Source: Bog-473 sp963738135
GTDB lineage: Bacteria; Actinomycetota; Acidimicrobiia; Acidimicrobiales; RAAP-2
Direction of reading: 5' to 3'
Length of the DNA: 64,000 nt
NCBI GenBank assembly: GCA_963738135.1
Contig: CAVTVK010000001.1
Coordinates: 186,001 to 250,000 of the forward strand
In this document: one piece after another, positions 38,252-46,794 of the stretch
How positions within the stretch are numbered: the stretch's first letter is position 1
Layout of the letters: the number at the start of each line of letters is the position of its first letter
Position numbers and translations under genes: made by a program
The notes under the pieces: model-generated
What the model was told of the DNA's origin: nothing
What the model saw: the letters and a program-made list of their open reading frames with translations, nothing else
Databases searched by the model: none

Positions 38252-39037
38252 ATGCAGCTCGAACTCGAAGGCAAGGTGGCGGTTGTGACAGGTGCCAGCC
38301 ACGGCATCGGACTGGCGGTCACGACGGCACTCGCCGCCGAAGGCGCGCATGTGGTCGCAGGAGCACGCGCGAGCTCGGAAGAACTCGATGCCCTCGTGGC
38401 GTCGGGCTCGGCCGAGGCGGTCGTGGTCGACCTCTCGACACCTTCCGGTCCGGCCGACCTCGCCGCGGCGGCGCTCGGCCGAGGGGCGATCGACATCCTG
38501 ATCAACAACGTGGGTGGGGCGCACCCTCGCGTCGGCGGCTTCCTGAGCATCACCGACGAGGACTGGATCAGCACCATGAACCTCAACCTCATGGCGGCGG
38601 TGCGGATGACGCGCGCCGTCCTGCCGTCGATGATCGCCGCGGGCGGCGGCGCCATCGTGACCACGAGCTCGGTCAACGCCTTCCTCCCCGATCCGGCGGT
38701 CCTCGACTACAGCGCGTCCAAGGCGGCCGTGGCGAACTTCTCCAAGTCGCTCTCCAAGGAAGTGGCGCAGCACAACATCCGGGTGAACACAGTGAGTCCC
38801 GGGCCCGTCTCGACCGCGCTGTGGCTCGGCAAGGGCGGTGTGGCCCAGACCGTGGCGGCAGCCGGTGGCGGAGACCCGGCTGCCGTGGCAGAGCAAGCCG
38901 CCGCGGATGCGGCGACCGGCCGCTTCACCACTCCCGAAGAGGTGGCGGACCTCATGCTGTTCCTGGCCAGTCCTCGTGCCGGAAACGTCACCGGCGCCGA
39001 CTTCACCATCGACGGAGGGCTGATCAAGACGCTTTGA
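38252..39037 (+). CDS. short-chain dehydrogenase/reductase (SDR)
   Basis: A 261-residue classical SDR. The NAD(P) motif is TGASHGIG (residues 14-21), then NNVGGAHPR, the catalytic Ser in TTSSVNAF, Tyr and Lys in YSASKAAV, and the C-terminal GADFTIDGGLIKTL. It reduces or oxidises an unknown carbonyl/alcohol substrate. The ATG follows AAAGGAG at good spacing. It starts a short plus-strand group with a DUF1275 membrane protein and a hydrolase. Confidence 0.93.
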   Translation: MQLELEGKVAVVTGASHGIGLAVTTALAAEGAHVVAGARASSEELDALVASGSAEAVVVDLSTPSGPADLAAAALGRGAIDILINNVGGAHPRVGGFLSITDEDWISTMNLNLMAAVRMTRAVLPSMIAAGGGAIVTTSSVNAFLPDPAVLDYSASKAAVANFSKSLSKEVAQHNIRVNTVSPGPVSTALWLGKGGVAQTVAAAGGGDPAAVAEQAAADAATGRFTTPEEVADLMLFLASPRAGNVTGADFTIDGGLIKTL

Positions 39038-39091
39038 TCTCGGTCCGCTCCTGCCGCCTCATCGATCACGATCCTGAGAGGAGCCCTGGAT

Positions 39092-39829
39092 ATGCCGACA
39101 TTTCTCACCGAGGTCCGCGAGACCCTGGTTCCGGACCGGAACGCTCGGTTCGGCCCGCTCCCGCCGCTTTTGGTTGCCATGACCGTCGTCACCGGACTGG
39201 TCGATGCGTTCAGTTACCTCCTCTTGGGCCACGTCTTCGTCGCCAACATGACGGGCAACGTCGTCTTCCTCGGCTTTGCCGTCGCCGGGGCCCAGGGCTT
39301 CTCGATCGGCGCGTCGGTGGTGGCGCTGGTGGCATTCGGGATGGGGTCGGTCCTGGGCGGGCGCATCGTCCAGCGGTTCGGGCATCACCGGGGTCATCAC
39401 GTCACGATGGCCACCGCCACCCAGGCGCTGCTCCTCGCGGTCTCCGTGATCCTGGCGCTGGTCGGATCGCGTCCCTTCGACTCCGGTGTGCGCTATTCGC
39501 TCATCGTGTTCCTCGCCCTGGCCATGGGTGTCCAGAACTCGAGTGTGCGCCGCTTGGCCGTGCCCGACCTGACCACCACCGTCCTGACGCTGACGGTGAC
39601 GGGGATCGGCGCGGACAGTGCGCTCGGCGGCGGGAAGGGATCGAAGTCGGGCCGGCGTCTGATCTCCGTTGTCGCCATGTTCCTGGGCGCGCTGGCCGGC
39701 GCGGCCCTCATTCTTCATGTGCACGTCTCCGTGCCGCTGATCCTCGCGTTGGCCATTGTGATGGCCGTTGCGGTCGTCAGTCATTGGTCGGGTCGATCCA
39801 ACCCAGCCTGGACCCGGGTCGAGGACTGA
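39092..39829 (+). CDS. DUF1275 (YoaK-type) membrane protein
   Basis: A 245-residue protein with about six transmembrane helices, beginning the family core at TGLVDAFSYLLLGHVFVANMTGNVVFLG and including MGVQNSSVRRL. Function is unknown for the family. A GAGAGGAG ribosome site precedes the ATG. It lies 54 bases after the SDR gene, probably on the same message. Confidence 0.87.
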   Translation: MPTFLTEVRETLVPDRNARFGPLPPLLVAMTVVTGLVDAFSYLLLGHVFVANMTGNVVFLGFAVAGAQGFSIGASVVALVAFGMGSVLGGRIVQRFGHHRGHHVTMATATQALLLAVSVILALVGSRPFDSGVRYSLIVFLALAMGVQNSSVRRLAVPDLTTTVLTLTVTGIGADSALGGGKGSKSGRRLISVVAMFLGALAGAALILHVHVSVPLILALAIVMAVAVVSHWSGRSNPAWTRVED

Positions 39830-39979
39830 GTCCCGGATCTCTCCCGGGAGAAACGGACCATTTCGTGGCACAGGCGGGCATCGTCACACGATCGCCATCG
39901 ACACGCCCTCCGGCTTCTGCTGAAGTAACCGGTTCGCGCCATTGCGCGGACACGGACAAGTGCAACGAAGGGGAACTCC

Positions 39980-40825
39980 ATGGCGACCATCGCCGCTGAA
40001 GAACAGGGACAGATCGACGAGGCGAACGCATCCGGCAAGACGCCGGTCGTGTTCATTCACGGTCTCTGGCTGCTGCCGAGCAGTTGGGACCGATGGGCGG
40101 CGGTCTTCGCCGACGCGGGCTTCACTCCCCTCACACCCGGCTGGCCCGACGACCCACAGACCGTGGAGGAGGCCAAGGCGCACCCGGAGGTCTTCGCCAA
40201 CAAGTCGATCGGCGACGTGGCTGACCACTATGCAACGGTCATCGACGGACTGAACAAGAAGCCGGCGGTCATCGGGCACTCCTTTGGCGGGCTGCTGGCG
40301 CAGATCGTGGCGGGCCGGGGACTCTCGGCGGCCACTGTCGCCATCGATGCAGCGCCATACCGGGGTGTGCTCCCGCTCCCGATCTCGGCCCTGCGGTCAG
40401 CCGGTCCGGTCCTCTCGAACCCGCGCAACAAGCATCGGGCCATCCCGCTGACCTTCGAGCAGTTCCACTACGCCTTCGCCAACGCCGTCAGCGACGACGA
40501 GGCCAAGGAGCTCTTCGAGACGTATGCCGTGGCCGCTCCGGGTGAGCCCCTCTTCCAATCCGCCTTCGCCAACATCAATCCCTGGACCGAGGCCAAGGTG
40601 GACCACGAGAACGTCGAGCGGGGACCGATGCTGATCATGTCCGGCGAGAAGGACCACACGGTTCCCACCGCCATCTCGAAGGCGACGTTCAGGCGGCAGA
40701 AGAAGAACGAAGGGGTGACGGAGTTCGTTCAGATCCCCGGTCGCGGCCACGCCCTCACGATCGACAGCGGCTGGCGCGAGGTGGCTGACACGGCGCTCGG
40801 CTTCGTCACGCGCTTCGTCTCCTGA
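39980..40825 (+). CDS. alpha/beta hydrolase
   Basis: A 281-residue cytoplasmic hydrolase. It has the oxyanion-side motif VVFIHGLWLLPSSWDRW, the nucleophile Ser in VIGHSFGGLLA, Asp in MSGEKDHTVP and His in GRGHALTID. The pattern is closest to non-haem haloperoxidase/esterase-like hydrolases; no substrate can be named. A GAAGGGG ribosome site precedes the ATG. The upstream gap is 150 bases. Confidence 0.9.
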   Translation: MATIAAEEQGQIDEANASGKTPVVFIHGLWLLPSSWDRWAAVFADAGFTPLTPGWPDDPQTVEEAKAHPEVFANKSIGDVADHYATVIDGLNKKPAVIGHSFGGLLAQIVAGRGLSAATVAIDAAPYRGVLPLPISALRSAGPVLSNPRNKHRAIPLTFEQFHYAFANAVSDDEAKELFETYAVAAPGEPLFQSAFANINPWTEAKVDHENVERGPMLIMSGEKDHTVPTAISKATFRRQKKNEGVTEFVQIPGRGHALTIDSGWREVADTALGFVTRFVS

Positions 40826-40834
40826 GGCGCGCCG

Positions 40835-40972
40835 TCAGTCCGACCAGGAAGGGCCTGCTCCGAACAGCTTGAGGACGTCGGGCAGCAGAAGCCCGAAGAA
40901 GACGTAGGCCAGCCCGACTCCGAGGATCGTTTCGCCGACCCGTTCGGCGAAGTGCCACTGCTCGTTGGCCAC
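40835..40972 (-). CDS. possible 45-residue single-helix membrane protein
   Basis: A GTG at 40972 opens a frame of 45 codons: an amphipathic start (VANEQWHFAERVGETI), a hydrophobic helix (LGVGLAYVFFGLLLPDVL) and a short polar end (FGAGPSWSD). The composition is protein-like, with well-placed charges and no Arg/Pro shadow bias. GCAGG precedes the GTG. It ends ten bases from the convergent hydrolase stop. I do not recognise the protein, and no homologue is asserted. Confidence 0.45.
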   Translation of the reverse strand: MANEQWHFAERVGETILGVGLAYVFFGLLLPDVLKLFGAGPSWSD

Positions 40973-41175
40973 GCGACCTGCGGGATGACTGTCCGGGTGC
41001 GGCCGGACTAGATCTGGCCGCGAGCGGGGACGCGCTCGGCGCCTTGGTCGCGTGCCCGCTGCTCGGCCATTGCCCTCCCCGCTCCGATCGTCGTCCGATC
41101 CTAGGAGGCTCTGCTCAGCGGCCGGGGAATCGATCGTGCCCGTGGAGATCCCCTACCGGCGGACGTCGGTTGGCC

Positions 41176-42009
41176 ATGATTGTCCCCATGGCGACCGCAC
41201 AGATGCCGCGCACCCGGATGCAGGCGCTACGCGACATCATGCTGGGGCCGGACTCGTACGGAATCGTGTTCCTGTTCCTGTTGGTGGACTACGTCTTCCT
41301 CACCGTGGGCTGGAGCGGCAGCGCCGCCTTGATCGTCAGCGTCGTCTGGCTGGGGCTGACGGTGCTCCTCGCCTTCCGCACCTCGCAGGTGCCGCACCGC
41401 CTCCTTCTGGTCGTCCGGGTGGCCGTCGCCGTGACCGTGGTGGCGGCGATCGGTGTGGCGCTCGGCGGAGGCGATCGGGCCTACGGCACGATCGTGATCC
41501 TGGCCTCGCTGCTCGTCCTGGCCTGCCCGATCGCCATCGGCTGGCGCATCTTGCATCACGCCCGCGTCACGACGCAGACCGTTCTTGGAGCACTGTGCAT
41601 CTACATACTGATCGGGCTGGTGTTCGCCAACGCGGACTATGGAGTGCAATTGGTGTCGGGCCACTCGTTCTTCGCCCAGCCCGGTCAGCACGGCCCGGCG
41701 GATTTCGCGTACTTCAGCTACATCACGATGGCCACCGTCGGCTACGGCGACCTCACCCCGGCAACCGGGCTCCCGCGTACGAACGCGGTACTCGAGGCGC
41801 TGGTGGGCCAGATCTTCCTGGTCGTGCTCGTCGCCCGCCTGGTCGCGATGTACACCCCTTCCTTCCGCTGGGGGCACGAGCTGCACGGCGGAGCGGCCGG
41901 TGCGGGTGGGGGTGCTGCGGGTTGGAGCAGTGGGACAGATGAGGGTGCGGAGGACGACCGGGCACCCGGCGACGAGAACGAGAGGGGGAACGGCGGGGTC
42001 AGACCATGA
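41176..42009 (+). CDS. two-pore-helix-type potassium channel protein
   Basis: About 277 residues. Several N-terminal transmembrane helices are followed by a pore helix and selectivity filter TMATVGYGDLTP, then a last helix (LVGQIFLVVLVARLVAMY) and a Gly/Asp-rich cytoplasmic tail. The filter TVGYGD is the K+ signature. The ATG at 41176 or 41188 is plausible; the frame opens at 41044 but has no protein-like sequence there. The final codons overlap the convergent RNase J stop by 11 bases. Confidence 0.85.
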   Translation: MIVPMATAQMPRTRMQALRDIMLGPDSYGIVFLFLLVDYVFLTVGWSGSAALIVSVVWLGLTVLLAFRTSQVPHRLLLVVRVAVAVTVVAAIGVALGGGDRAYGTIVILASLLVLACPIAIGWRILHHARVTTQTVLGALCIYILIGLVFANADYGVQLVSGHSFFAQPGQHGPADFAYFSYITMATVGYGDLTPATGLPRTNAVLEALVGQIFLVVLVARLVAMYTPSFRWGHELHGGAAGAGGGAAGWSSGTDEGAEDDRAPGDENERGNGGVRP

Positions 42010-43678
42010 GCACGACGGGCACGATCATCGGGCGCCGCTTGGTGCGGTCGCCGACGAACTTGCCCAGGGCCTTGCGGGTGTGGCGGCTGAGCACCTCGAT
42101 GTCGTGTGCACCATCGCGCAGGGCCTGCGTGACCGCCGCCGCGACGATTTCGCTCGCTTCTTCGAGCAACTCCTCGGCCTCGGGTGCGTAGACCCAGCCC
42201 CTCGTCTCGATCACCGGCGGGCAGCTGAGCTTGCTCTGCTGGCGGTCGACCGTGACCACGGCCATGACGACGCCTTCTTCGGAAAGCTTCTTGCGGTCGC
42301 GCAGCACGCCGTGCTCCAGGTCCCCCACCGTGCCGTCCACGTAGACGTAGCCGCCGGGGACCTTGCCGTCACGGGAGATGCCCTTGGCGTCGAGCTGGAT
42401 GACGTCCCCGTCCTCGCACAGGAGCACCTTGGCCGGGTCGAGACCCATCGAGAGCGCGAGGCGGGCGTGATGCACCATGTGGCGGAACTCGCCGTGCACC
42501 GGTACGAAGCACTCCGGCTCGGTCACCGAAATCAGCGTGCGCAGCTCCCCCTGGCGGGCGTGCCCGCTGACGTGCACCGCTTCCGCACCCGAGTGCACGA
42601 CCTCGGCGCCGCGACGGTGCAGGTCATCGATGACCTGGCCCACGGACCACTCGTTGCCCGGGATCGGGTGGGCGCTGATGACCACGACGTCGTCCTCGTT
42701 GATGCGGAGCCACTTGTTCTGCCCCGTGGCCATGAGCGACAGTGCCGACATCGGCTCGCCCTGCGAGCCCGTCGAGATCACGCACATCTCGCCGGGGGGC
42801 ACGCTGTCCACCGCCTCGATGTCGATTTGCACGCCGTCGGGAATGTTGATGATGCCGAGGCGGGTGCCCAGTTCGACGTTCTTCCCCATGGAGCGGCCGA
42901 GCGTGGCCACCTTGCGGCCGTTGGCCACGGCGGCGTCGATGATCTGCTGCACCCGGTGCATGTGGCTGGCGAAGCAGGCCACGACGATGCGCTTGCCGGC
43001 CTGGGCGGCGAAAACCCGGCGCAGCGTCACGCCCACCGTGGATTCCGATTCGGTAAAGCCAGGCTCCTCCGCGTTGGTGGAGTCCGACAGGAGGAGGCGG
43101 ATGCCCTCGGTGCGGGCGAGCTCCCCCATCCGGGACATGTCGGTGCGCCGGCCGTCCACCGGTTGCAGGTCGAGTTTGAAATCGCCCGAGTGGAGGATCA
43201 CACCCTGGGGCGTGTGGAACGCGATGGCCATGGCCTCGGGTACCGAGTGCGTCACCGGGATGAACTCGACGTCGCAGGCGCCGATCTTCAGACGTTCCCC
43301 GTCCGCGACCGGGATGAACTTCGTGTTGCCCGCCAGCCCGGCCTCGTCGATGCGGTGGCGGGCCAGGCCCACGGTCAACTCGGAGCCGTAGATCGGCGCA
43401 TGGACCTCGCGCAGCAGGAAGGCCAACCCGCCGGTGTGGTCCTCGTGCCCGTGGGTGAGGACGATCCCGTCCACCCGGTCCTTGCGGTCGTAGAGGTAGG
43501 TGAACTCGGGCAGCACCAGGTCGATGCCCGGCATGTCCGGATCGGGGAACATGATCCCGCAGTCGAGGATGACGATGCGCCCATCGACCTCGATGCAGGC
43601 GCAGTTCCGTCCGATCTCCCCGAGTCCGCCCAGGAATACGACCCGGACGGGCTTCGGATTGTTGCCGCGCTCAGCCAA
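41999..43678 (-). CDS. rnj: ribonuclease J (metallo-beta-lactamase RNase)
   Basis: A 559-residue RNase J with 5'-3' exo- and endonuclease activity in mRNA decay and rRNA maturation. The zinc site reads LTHGHEDHTGG, and downstream are HSGDFKLD, SDSTNAE, CFASHMHRVQQ and SGHARQGEL (beta-CASP region), plus a C-terminal domain. Homology fixes the start at a TTG at 43678 (LAERGNNPKPVRVVFLGG), overlapping the dapA stop by eight bases. The dapA-RNase J pair is conserved in actinobacteria. Confidence 0.94.
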   Translation of the reverse strand: MAERGNNPKPVRVVFLGGLGEIGRNCACIEVDGRIVILDCGIMFPDPDMPGIDLVLPEFTYLYDRKDRVDGIVLTHGHEDHTGGLAFLLREVHAPIYGSELTVGLARHRIDEAGLAGNTKFIPVADGERLKIGACDVEFIPVTHSVPEAMAIAFHTPQGVILHSGDFKLDLQPVDGRRTDMSRMGELARTEGIRLLLSDSTNAEEPGFTESESTVGVTLRRVFAAQAGKRIVVACFASHMHRVQQIIDAAVANGRKVATLGRSMGKNVELGTRLGIINIPDGVQIDIEAVDSVPPGEMCVISTGSQGEPMSALSLMATGQNKWLRINEDDVVVISAHPIPGNEWSVGQVIDDLHRRGAEVVHSGAEAVHVSGHARQGELRTLISVTEPECFVPVHGEFRHMVHHARLALSMGLDPAKVLLCEDGDVIQLDAKGISRDGKVPGGYVYVDGTVGDLEHGVLRDRKKLSEEGVVMAVVTVDRQQSKLSCPPVIETRGWVYAPEAEELLEEASEIVAAAVTQALRDGAHDIEVLSRHTRKALGKFVGDRTKRRPMIVPVVLMV

Positions 43679-44603
43679 GCGGAGCGACCGTGACCGCAGG
43701 TGGCCCGACGGCGGCCAGGATCTTCTGCGCCTGGGTGTCGAGCTCAGGGGTGGACGCTCCCATGGGCAGGCGGCACTGGCCGACGGACAGGCCCAGCGCA
43801 CGCAGCATGGCCTTGGCCGGCAGCGGGTTCGGGAAATCGGGTGACGACTCGAAGTCGAAGGAGTCGAGGAGCTCGGCGTTGCCGGCGATGGCGGTGGCCA
43901 GGTCGCCCGCCATGAAGGCGTCGACCACCCTCCGGAACTGCGGGCCGATCCAGTGGGCGGCGACGCTGATGACGCCGACCGCGCCGACGGCCAGCAGCGG
44001 CAGCGTCATGACGTCGTCACCGCTGTAGATCTCGAAGCCCGGGGGCACCTGGGCGGCGAGGTGCGCGGTGGTGGCCGGGTCGGCGGCGGCATCCTTGAGG
44101 GCCACGACGTTGGCCACCTCGCGGGCGAGGCGGAGCATGGTCGGCGTGGCGATCCGCCGGCCGCTGCGGACCGGGATGTCGTACACCACGACGGGAAGTT
44201 CTCCCGCCGCCTCGGCCACCGTCCTGAAGTGCTCGAATATGCCGGTTTGGGACGGCCGGTTGTAATAGGGCGTGACCACCAGGACACCGTCGACGCCGCA
44301 TGCCGTGGCCTTCTTCGTCATGGCGACGGAGTGAGCGGTGTCGTTCGAGCCGGTGCCCGCGATGACGGGGATGGCCACCGCCTCGGCCACGGCCCGCCAC
44401 AGCGCGACCTTTTCGTCGTCGGTGAGCACCGAACTCTCGCCGGTGGAGCCGCTGAGCACGAGCCCGTCGCTGCCGTGCGCAGCCAGCCAGTGGGCCAGAT
44501 CGACGGCGGCGGGGATATCCAGCTCACCAGCGTCGTCGAACGGCGTCACCATGGCCGTGACCACCCGCCCGAAGCGGGGCGAGTCCTGCTGTGCCGGGCT
44601 CAT
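43671..44603 (-). CDS. dapA: 4-hydroxy-tetrahydrodipicolinate synthase
   Basis: A 310-residue aldolase that condenses pyruvate with aspartate semialdehyde in lysine and diaminopimelate synthesis. It has VLSGSTGESSVLTDDEK, the catalytic Tyr in VVYDIPVRSG and the Schiff-base Lys in VVALKDAAAD. It is translationally coupled to RNase J. DapB, the next enzyme in the pathway, is about 4 kb away on the same strand. Confidence 0.94.
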   Translation of the reverse strand: MSPAQQDSPRFGRVVTAMVTPFDDAGELDIPAAVDLAHWLAAHGSDGLVLSGSTGESSVLTDDEKVALWRAVAEAVAIPVIAGTGSNDTAHSVAMTKKATACGVDGVLVVTPYYNRPSQTGIFEHFRTVAEAAGELPVVVYDIPVRSGRRIATPTMLRLAREVANVVALKDAAADPATTAHLAAQVPPGFEIYSGDDVMTLPLLAVGAVGVISVAAHWIGPQFRRVVDAFMAGDLATAIAGNAELLDSFDFESSPDFPNPLPAKAMLRALGLSVGQCRLPMGASTPELDTQAQKILAAVGPPAVTVAPLG

Positions 44604-44699
44604 CGCCCCTTCACGCTACCAGCGATGCGCGGCGCGGCGGCGTCTGCGGGTGCTTTCTGCGACCCGGGACTGGGACTGGCCGTGACCAGTCGTGCCTTG

Positions 44700-45860
44700 C
44701 TACTCGACGTTGCGCTCGGCAGGCGATCCGTCGGCGAACGCGTCCTCCTCCTGGGTGGAGTCCGTCAGGTTCTCGAACGCGATCGCCCCCATTTCGGTGA
44801 ACTTGGTCCGGAGCCAACCGTCGGCGGCGTCGAGTAGTCCCAGCTTCTTGAGGTTGGGGACGATCTTGGAGAAGAGCAGGATCTGGAAGTCATCGCGCTC
44901 CGGTGCGGCCTGCATGATCTTGACCACGTCGGAAGTGGGCACCTCCATGCGCTCCCACACTTCCTGCATGGCCATCCGGTCCTTCATGCGGATGGCGGCC
45001 TCGAAGGCAAACTCCTGGCGCTCCCGGAGCTCTGCCGCGTTGAGCTCCTTGTAGTACTCCTGCAGGCTGAGCACGCCGAAAGCCACGTGGCGGGCCTCGT
45101 CGGCCATGACGTAGCGCAGCAGCTTCTTCAGCAAGGGCTCGGTCGTCATCATGTGGATGAAGCCGAAGGCGGCCAGGGCCAGGCCCTCGACCATGATCTG
45201 CATGCCGAGATACGTCATGTCCCAACGGGAGTCGGAGACGATGTCGTCGAGCAGCAGACCCAGGTGGGCGTTCATCGGGTAGTGGCCCGACAGCTTCTCG
45301 TCGAGGTACTTGGAGAAGACCTCGACGTGGCGGGCCTCGTCCATCACCTGCGTGGCGGCGTAGTACTTGGCGTCGATCCAGGGGACGGTCTCGACGATCT
45401 TGGCCGTGCAGAGCAGCGCGCCCTGCTCACCGTGCATGAACTGCGACAGCAGCCAATTCTGGTTCTCCATGCCGAACTGAATGAACTTCTTCTCGTCCCA
45501 CTTCTCCAGGGCCGTACCGGCCAGGGTCGCCTCATCCCACTGTGCCTGCGCCGGGTTGGCCTCGGCGTTGGCAATCACCACACGCTCCTGATCGACTTCG
45601 ATCGACCAGTCCAGATCGGTTTGCCCGTTCCACTGGGCCTTCTTTGCCTTCTCGTAGAGCTTGTCGAGCTGAGGCTTGGCGCCCTTTTCGTAGTCCCAGG
45701 TGAACTCGGCCGGACAGTTGTCCGGGACGCGATGGAAGCCCTCCACGTCGTACTTGCCGACGACGCTCATCACGGCCTCGAGGTCGTGGATGTCCTCGCG
45801 ACCGATCAGGTCCAGGTTCGATCGCAGCTGCTCGGTCGTGTTCTCGTCGAGTGTGGTCAT
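44700..45860 (-). CDS. ferritin-like diiron protein (desaturase/oxygenase-like)
   Basis: A 386-residue protein rich in helices, with a four-helix diiron site: the ligand Glu in MHGEQGALLC, then MDEARHVEVF (DEARH), MVEGLALAAFGF, and ADEARHVAFG (second DEARH). The paired E...EARH layout is that of acyl-ACP desaturases, R2-like oxidases and related diiron oxygenases. It is longer than ferritins and lacks a signal peptide. The ATG overlaps the stop of the upstream TetR gene (ATGA), so that regulator very probably controls it. Confidence 0.82.
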   Translation of the reverse strand: MTTLDENTTEQLRSNLDLIGREDIHDLEAVMSVVGKYDVEGFHRVPDNCPAEFTWDYEKGAKPQLDKLYEKAKKAQWNGQTDLDWSIEVDQERVVIANAEANPAQAQWDEATLAGTALEKWDEKKFIQFGMENQNWLLSQFMHGEQGALLCTAKIVETVPWIDAKYYAATQVMDEARHVEVFSKYLDEKLSGHYPMNAHLGLLLDDIVSDSRWDMTYLGMQIMVEGLALAAFGFIHMMTTEPLLKKLLRYVMADEARHVAFGVLSLQEYYKELNAAELRERQEFAFEAAIRMKDRMAMQEVWERMEVPTSDVVKIMQAAPERDDFQILLFSKIVPNLKKLGLLDAADGWLRTKFTEMGAIAFENLTDSTQEEDAFADGSPAERNVE

Positions 45861-46675
45861 TGGGCCGCCCCCTTGGTGGTTGGAGTGTTGGGATTGTTGA
45901 AACCGGTGGACCGGGGTCCTCGGTCAGTCGTTGGAGAGTGGGAAGTGAAAGAAGTGACGGAAGAACTGGCAGTGGAAGCCGACGTCCGGGCAGCGTCAGA
46001 CGACTCCGCCGCCTCGAGTCGCAAGGCGAGGATGCCGGGCAAGACGAAGGTCCGTACGAGGGCGCGGGTGTCGCCCGGGACGGTGAGGTCGGCGTGCGGG
46101 GAGGGGTCCGAGCAGTACGCCATCACGATGCGCACCGCCCATTCGGCGGCCCGTGACGCCTGTTCGGGCTCGAGCCAACGGGCGAAGAACGGCGCGGCCA
46201 GGTCGCTGGCGGTCCGCATCACCTGGTCGAACCCGCCGAAGGTCACGAAAGGCAGCACGGCGCCGGGCTCGTGCTCGAGCAGGTAGGTCAGGGGCTCGTG
46301 GTCGCGTAGCCACCGGGCCGACTCGACCATGCCGGCCACCAGCACGTCCTCGAGGTCGGCTGCCTCGCCCATGACGACGGCCAGGGACGAGAAGAGCCGG
46401 GCGACCTCGGTCTCGACCACGGCGGCAAGGATGCCCTCCTTGCCGCGAGGAAAGGTGCGGTACGCGGTGGCGCGGGACAGACCGGCCGAGCGGGCGATGT
46501 CGTCGACCGTTGTCTTGGCGATGCCCTGGCGGGCCAGACAGCGCAGGGCCCCGTCCACGAGGCGCACCCGGGTCGACGTGCGATCGTCTGCCCCGAGGTG
46601 TCGGAGGACGCGGTCCCGCCCTCCGACCGGAAGGCCGGTCTCTATGGATTCAGACCGCGCCGCAGTTGCACTCAC
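45857..46675 (-). CDS. TetR-family regulator of the diiron operon
   Basis: A 272-residue regulator. About 35 residues precede the helix-turn-helix (LVDGALRCLARQGIAKTTV, DIARSAGLSRATAYRTFPRG). A helical ligand domain follows, then a Ser/Thr-rich tail of about 50 residues not usual for TetR. The GTG start at 46675 lies immediately downstream of a strong promoter with an overlapping inverted repeat, which suggests autorepression. The next gene in the operon is the ferritin-like diiron protein. Confidence 0.9.
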   Translation of the reverse strand: MSATAARSESIETGLPVGGRDRVLRHLGADDRTSTRVRLVDGALRCLARQGIAKTTVDDIARSAGLSRATAYRTFPRGKEGILAAVVETEVARLFSSLAVVMGEAADLEDVLVAGMVESARWLRDHEPLTYLLEHEPGAVLPFVTFGGFDQVMRTASDLAAPFFARWLEPEQASRAAEWAVRIVMAYCSDPSPHADLTVPGDTRALVRTFVLPGILALRLEAAESSDAARTSASTASSSVTSFTSHSPTTDRGPRSTGFNNPNTPTTKGAAQ

Positions 46676-46677
46676 TC

Positions 46678-46712
46678 GTGAAACAGTATGGCGATTTTTG
46701 TCTCACTGTCAA
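46678..46712 (-). promoter_or_regulatory. sigma70-type promoter with overlapping TetR-like operator
   Basis: On the minus strand TTGACA (46707-46712) is followed after 16 bases by CATACT (46685-46690); TACTGT at 18 bases is an alternative. Arms TGTCTCAC (46699-46706) and GTGAAACA (46678-46685, plus-strand reading) form an inverted repeat matching at seven of eight bases with a 13-base spacer that covers the -10 region. It lies directly ahead of the TetR start, so a bound repressor would block initiation. Confidence 0.7.
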
Positions 46713-46794
46713 CCATCCCGGGCTTGCGGGCACCGGACCGGGTGGGTGGGTCGGTCGCCAGCTGCGGTTGGGAGCCGCCGGCCTGGCCCCGACC

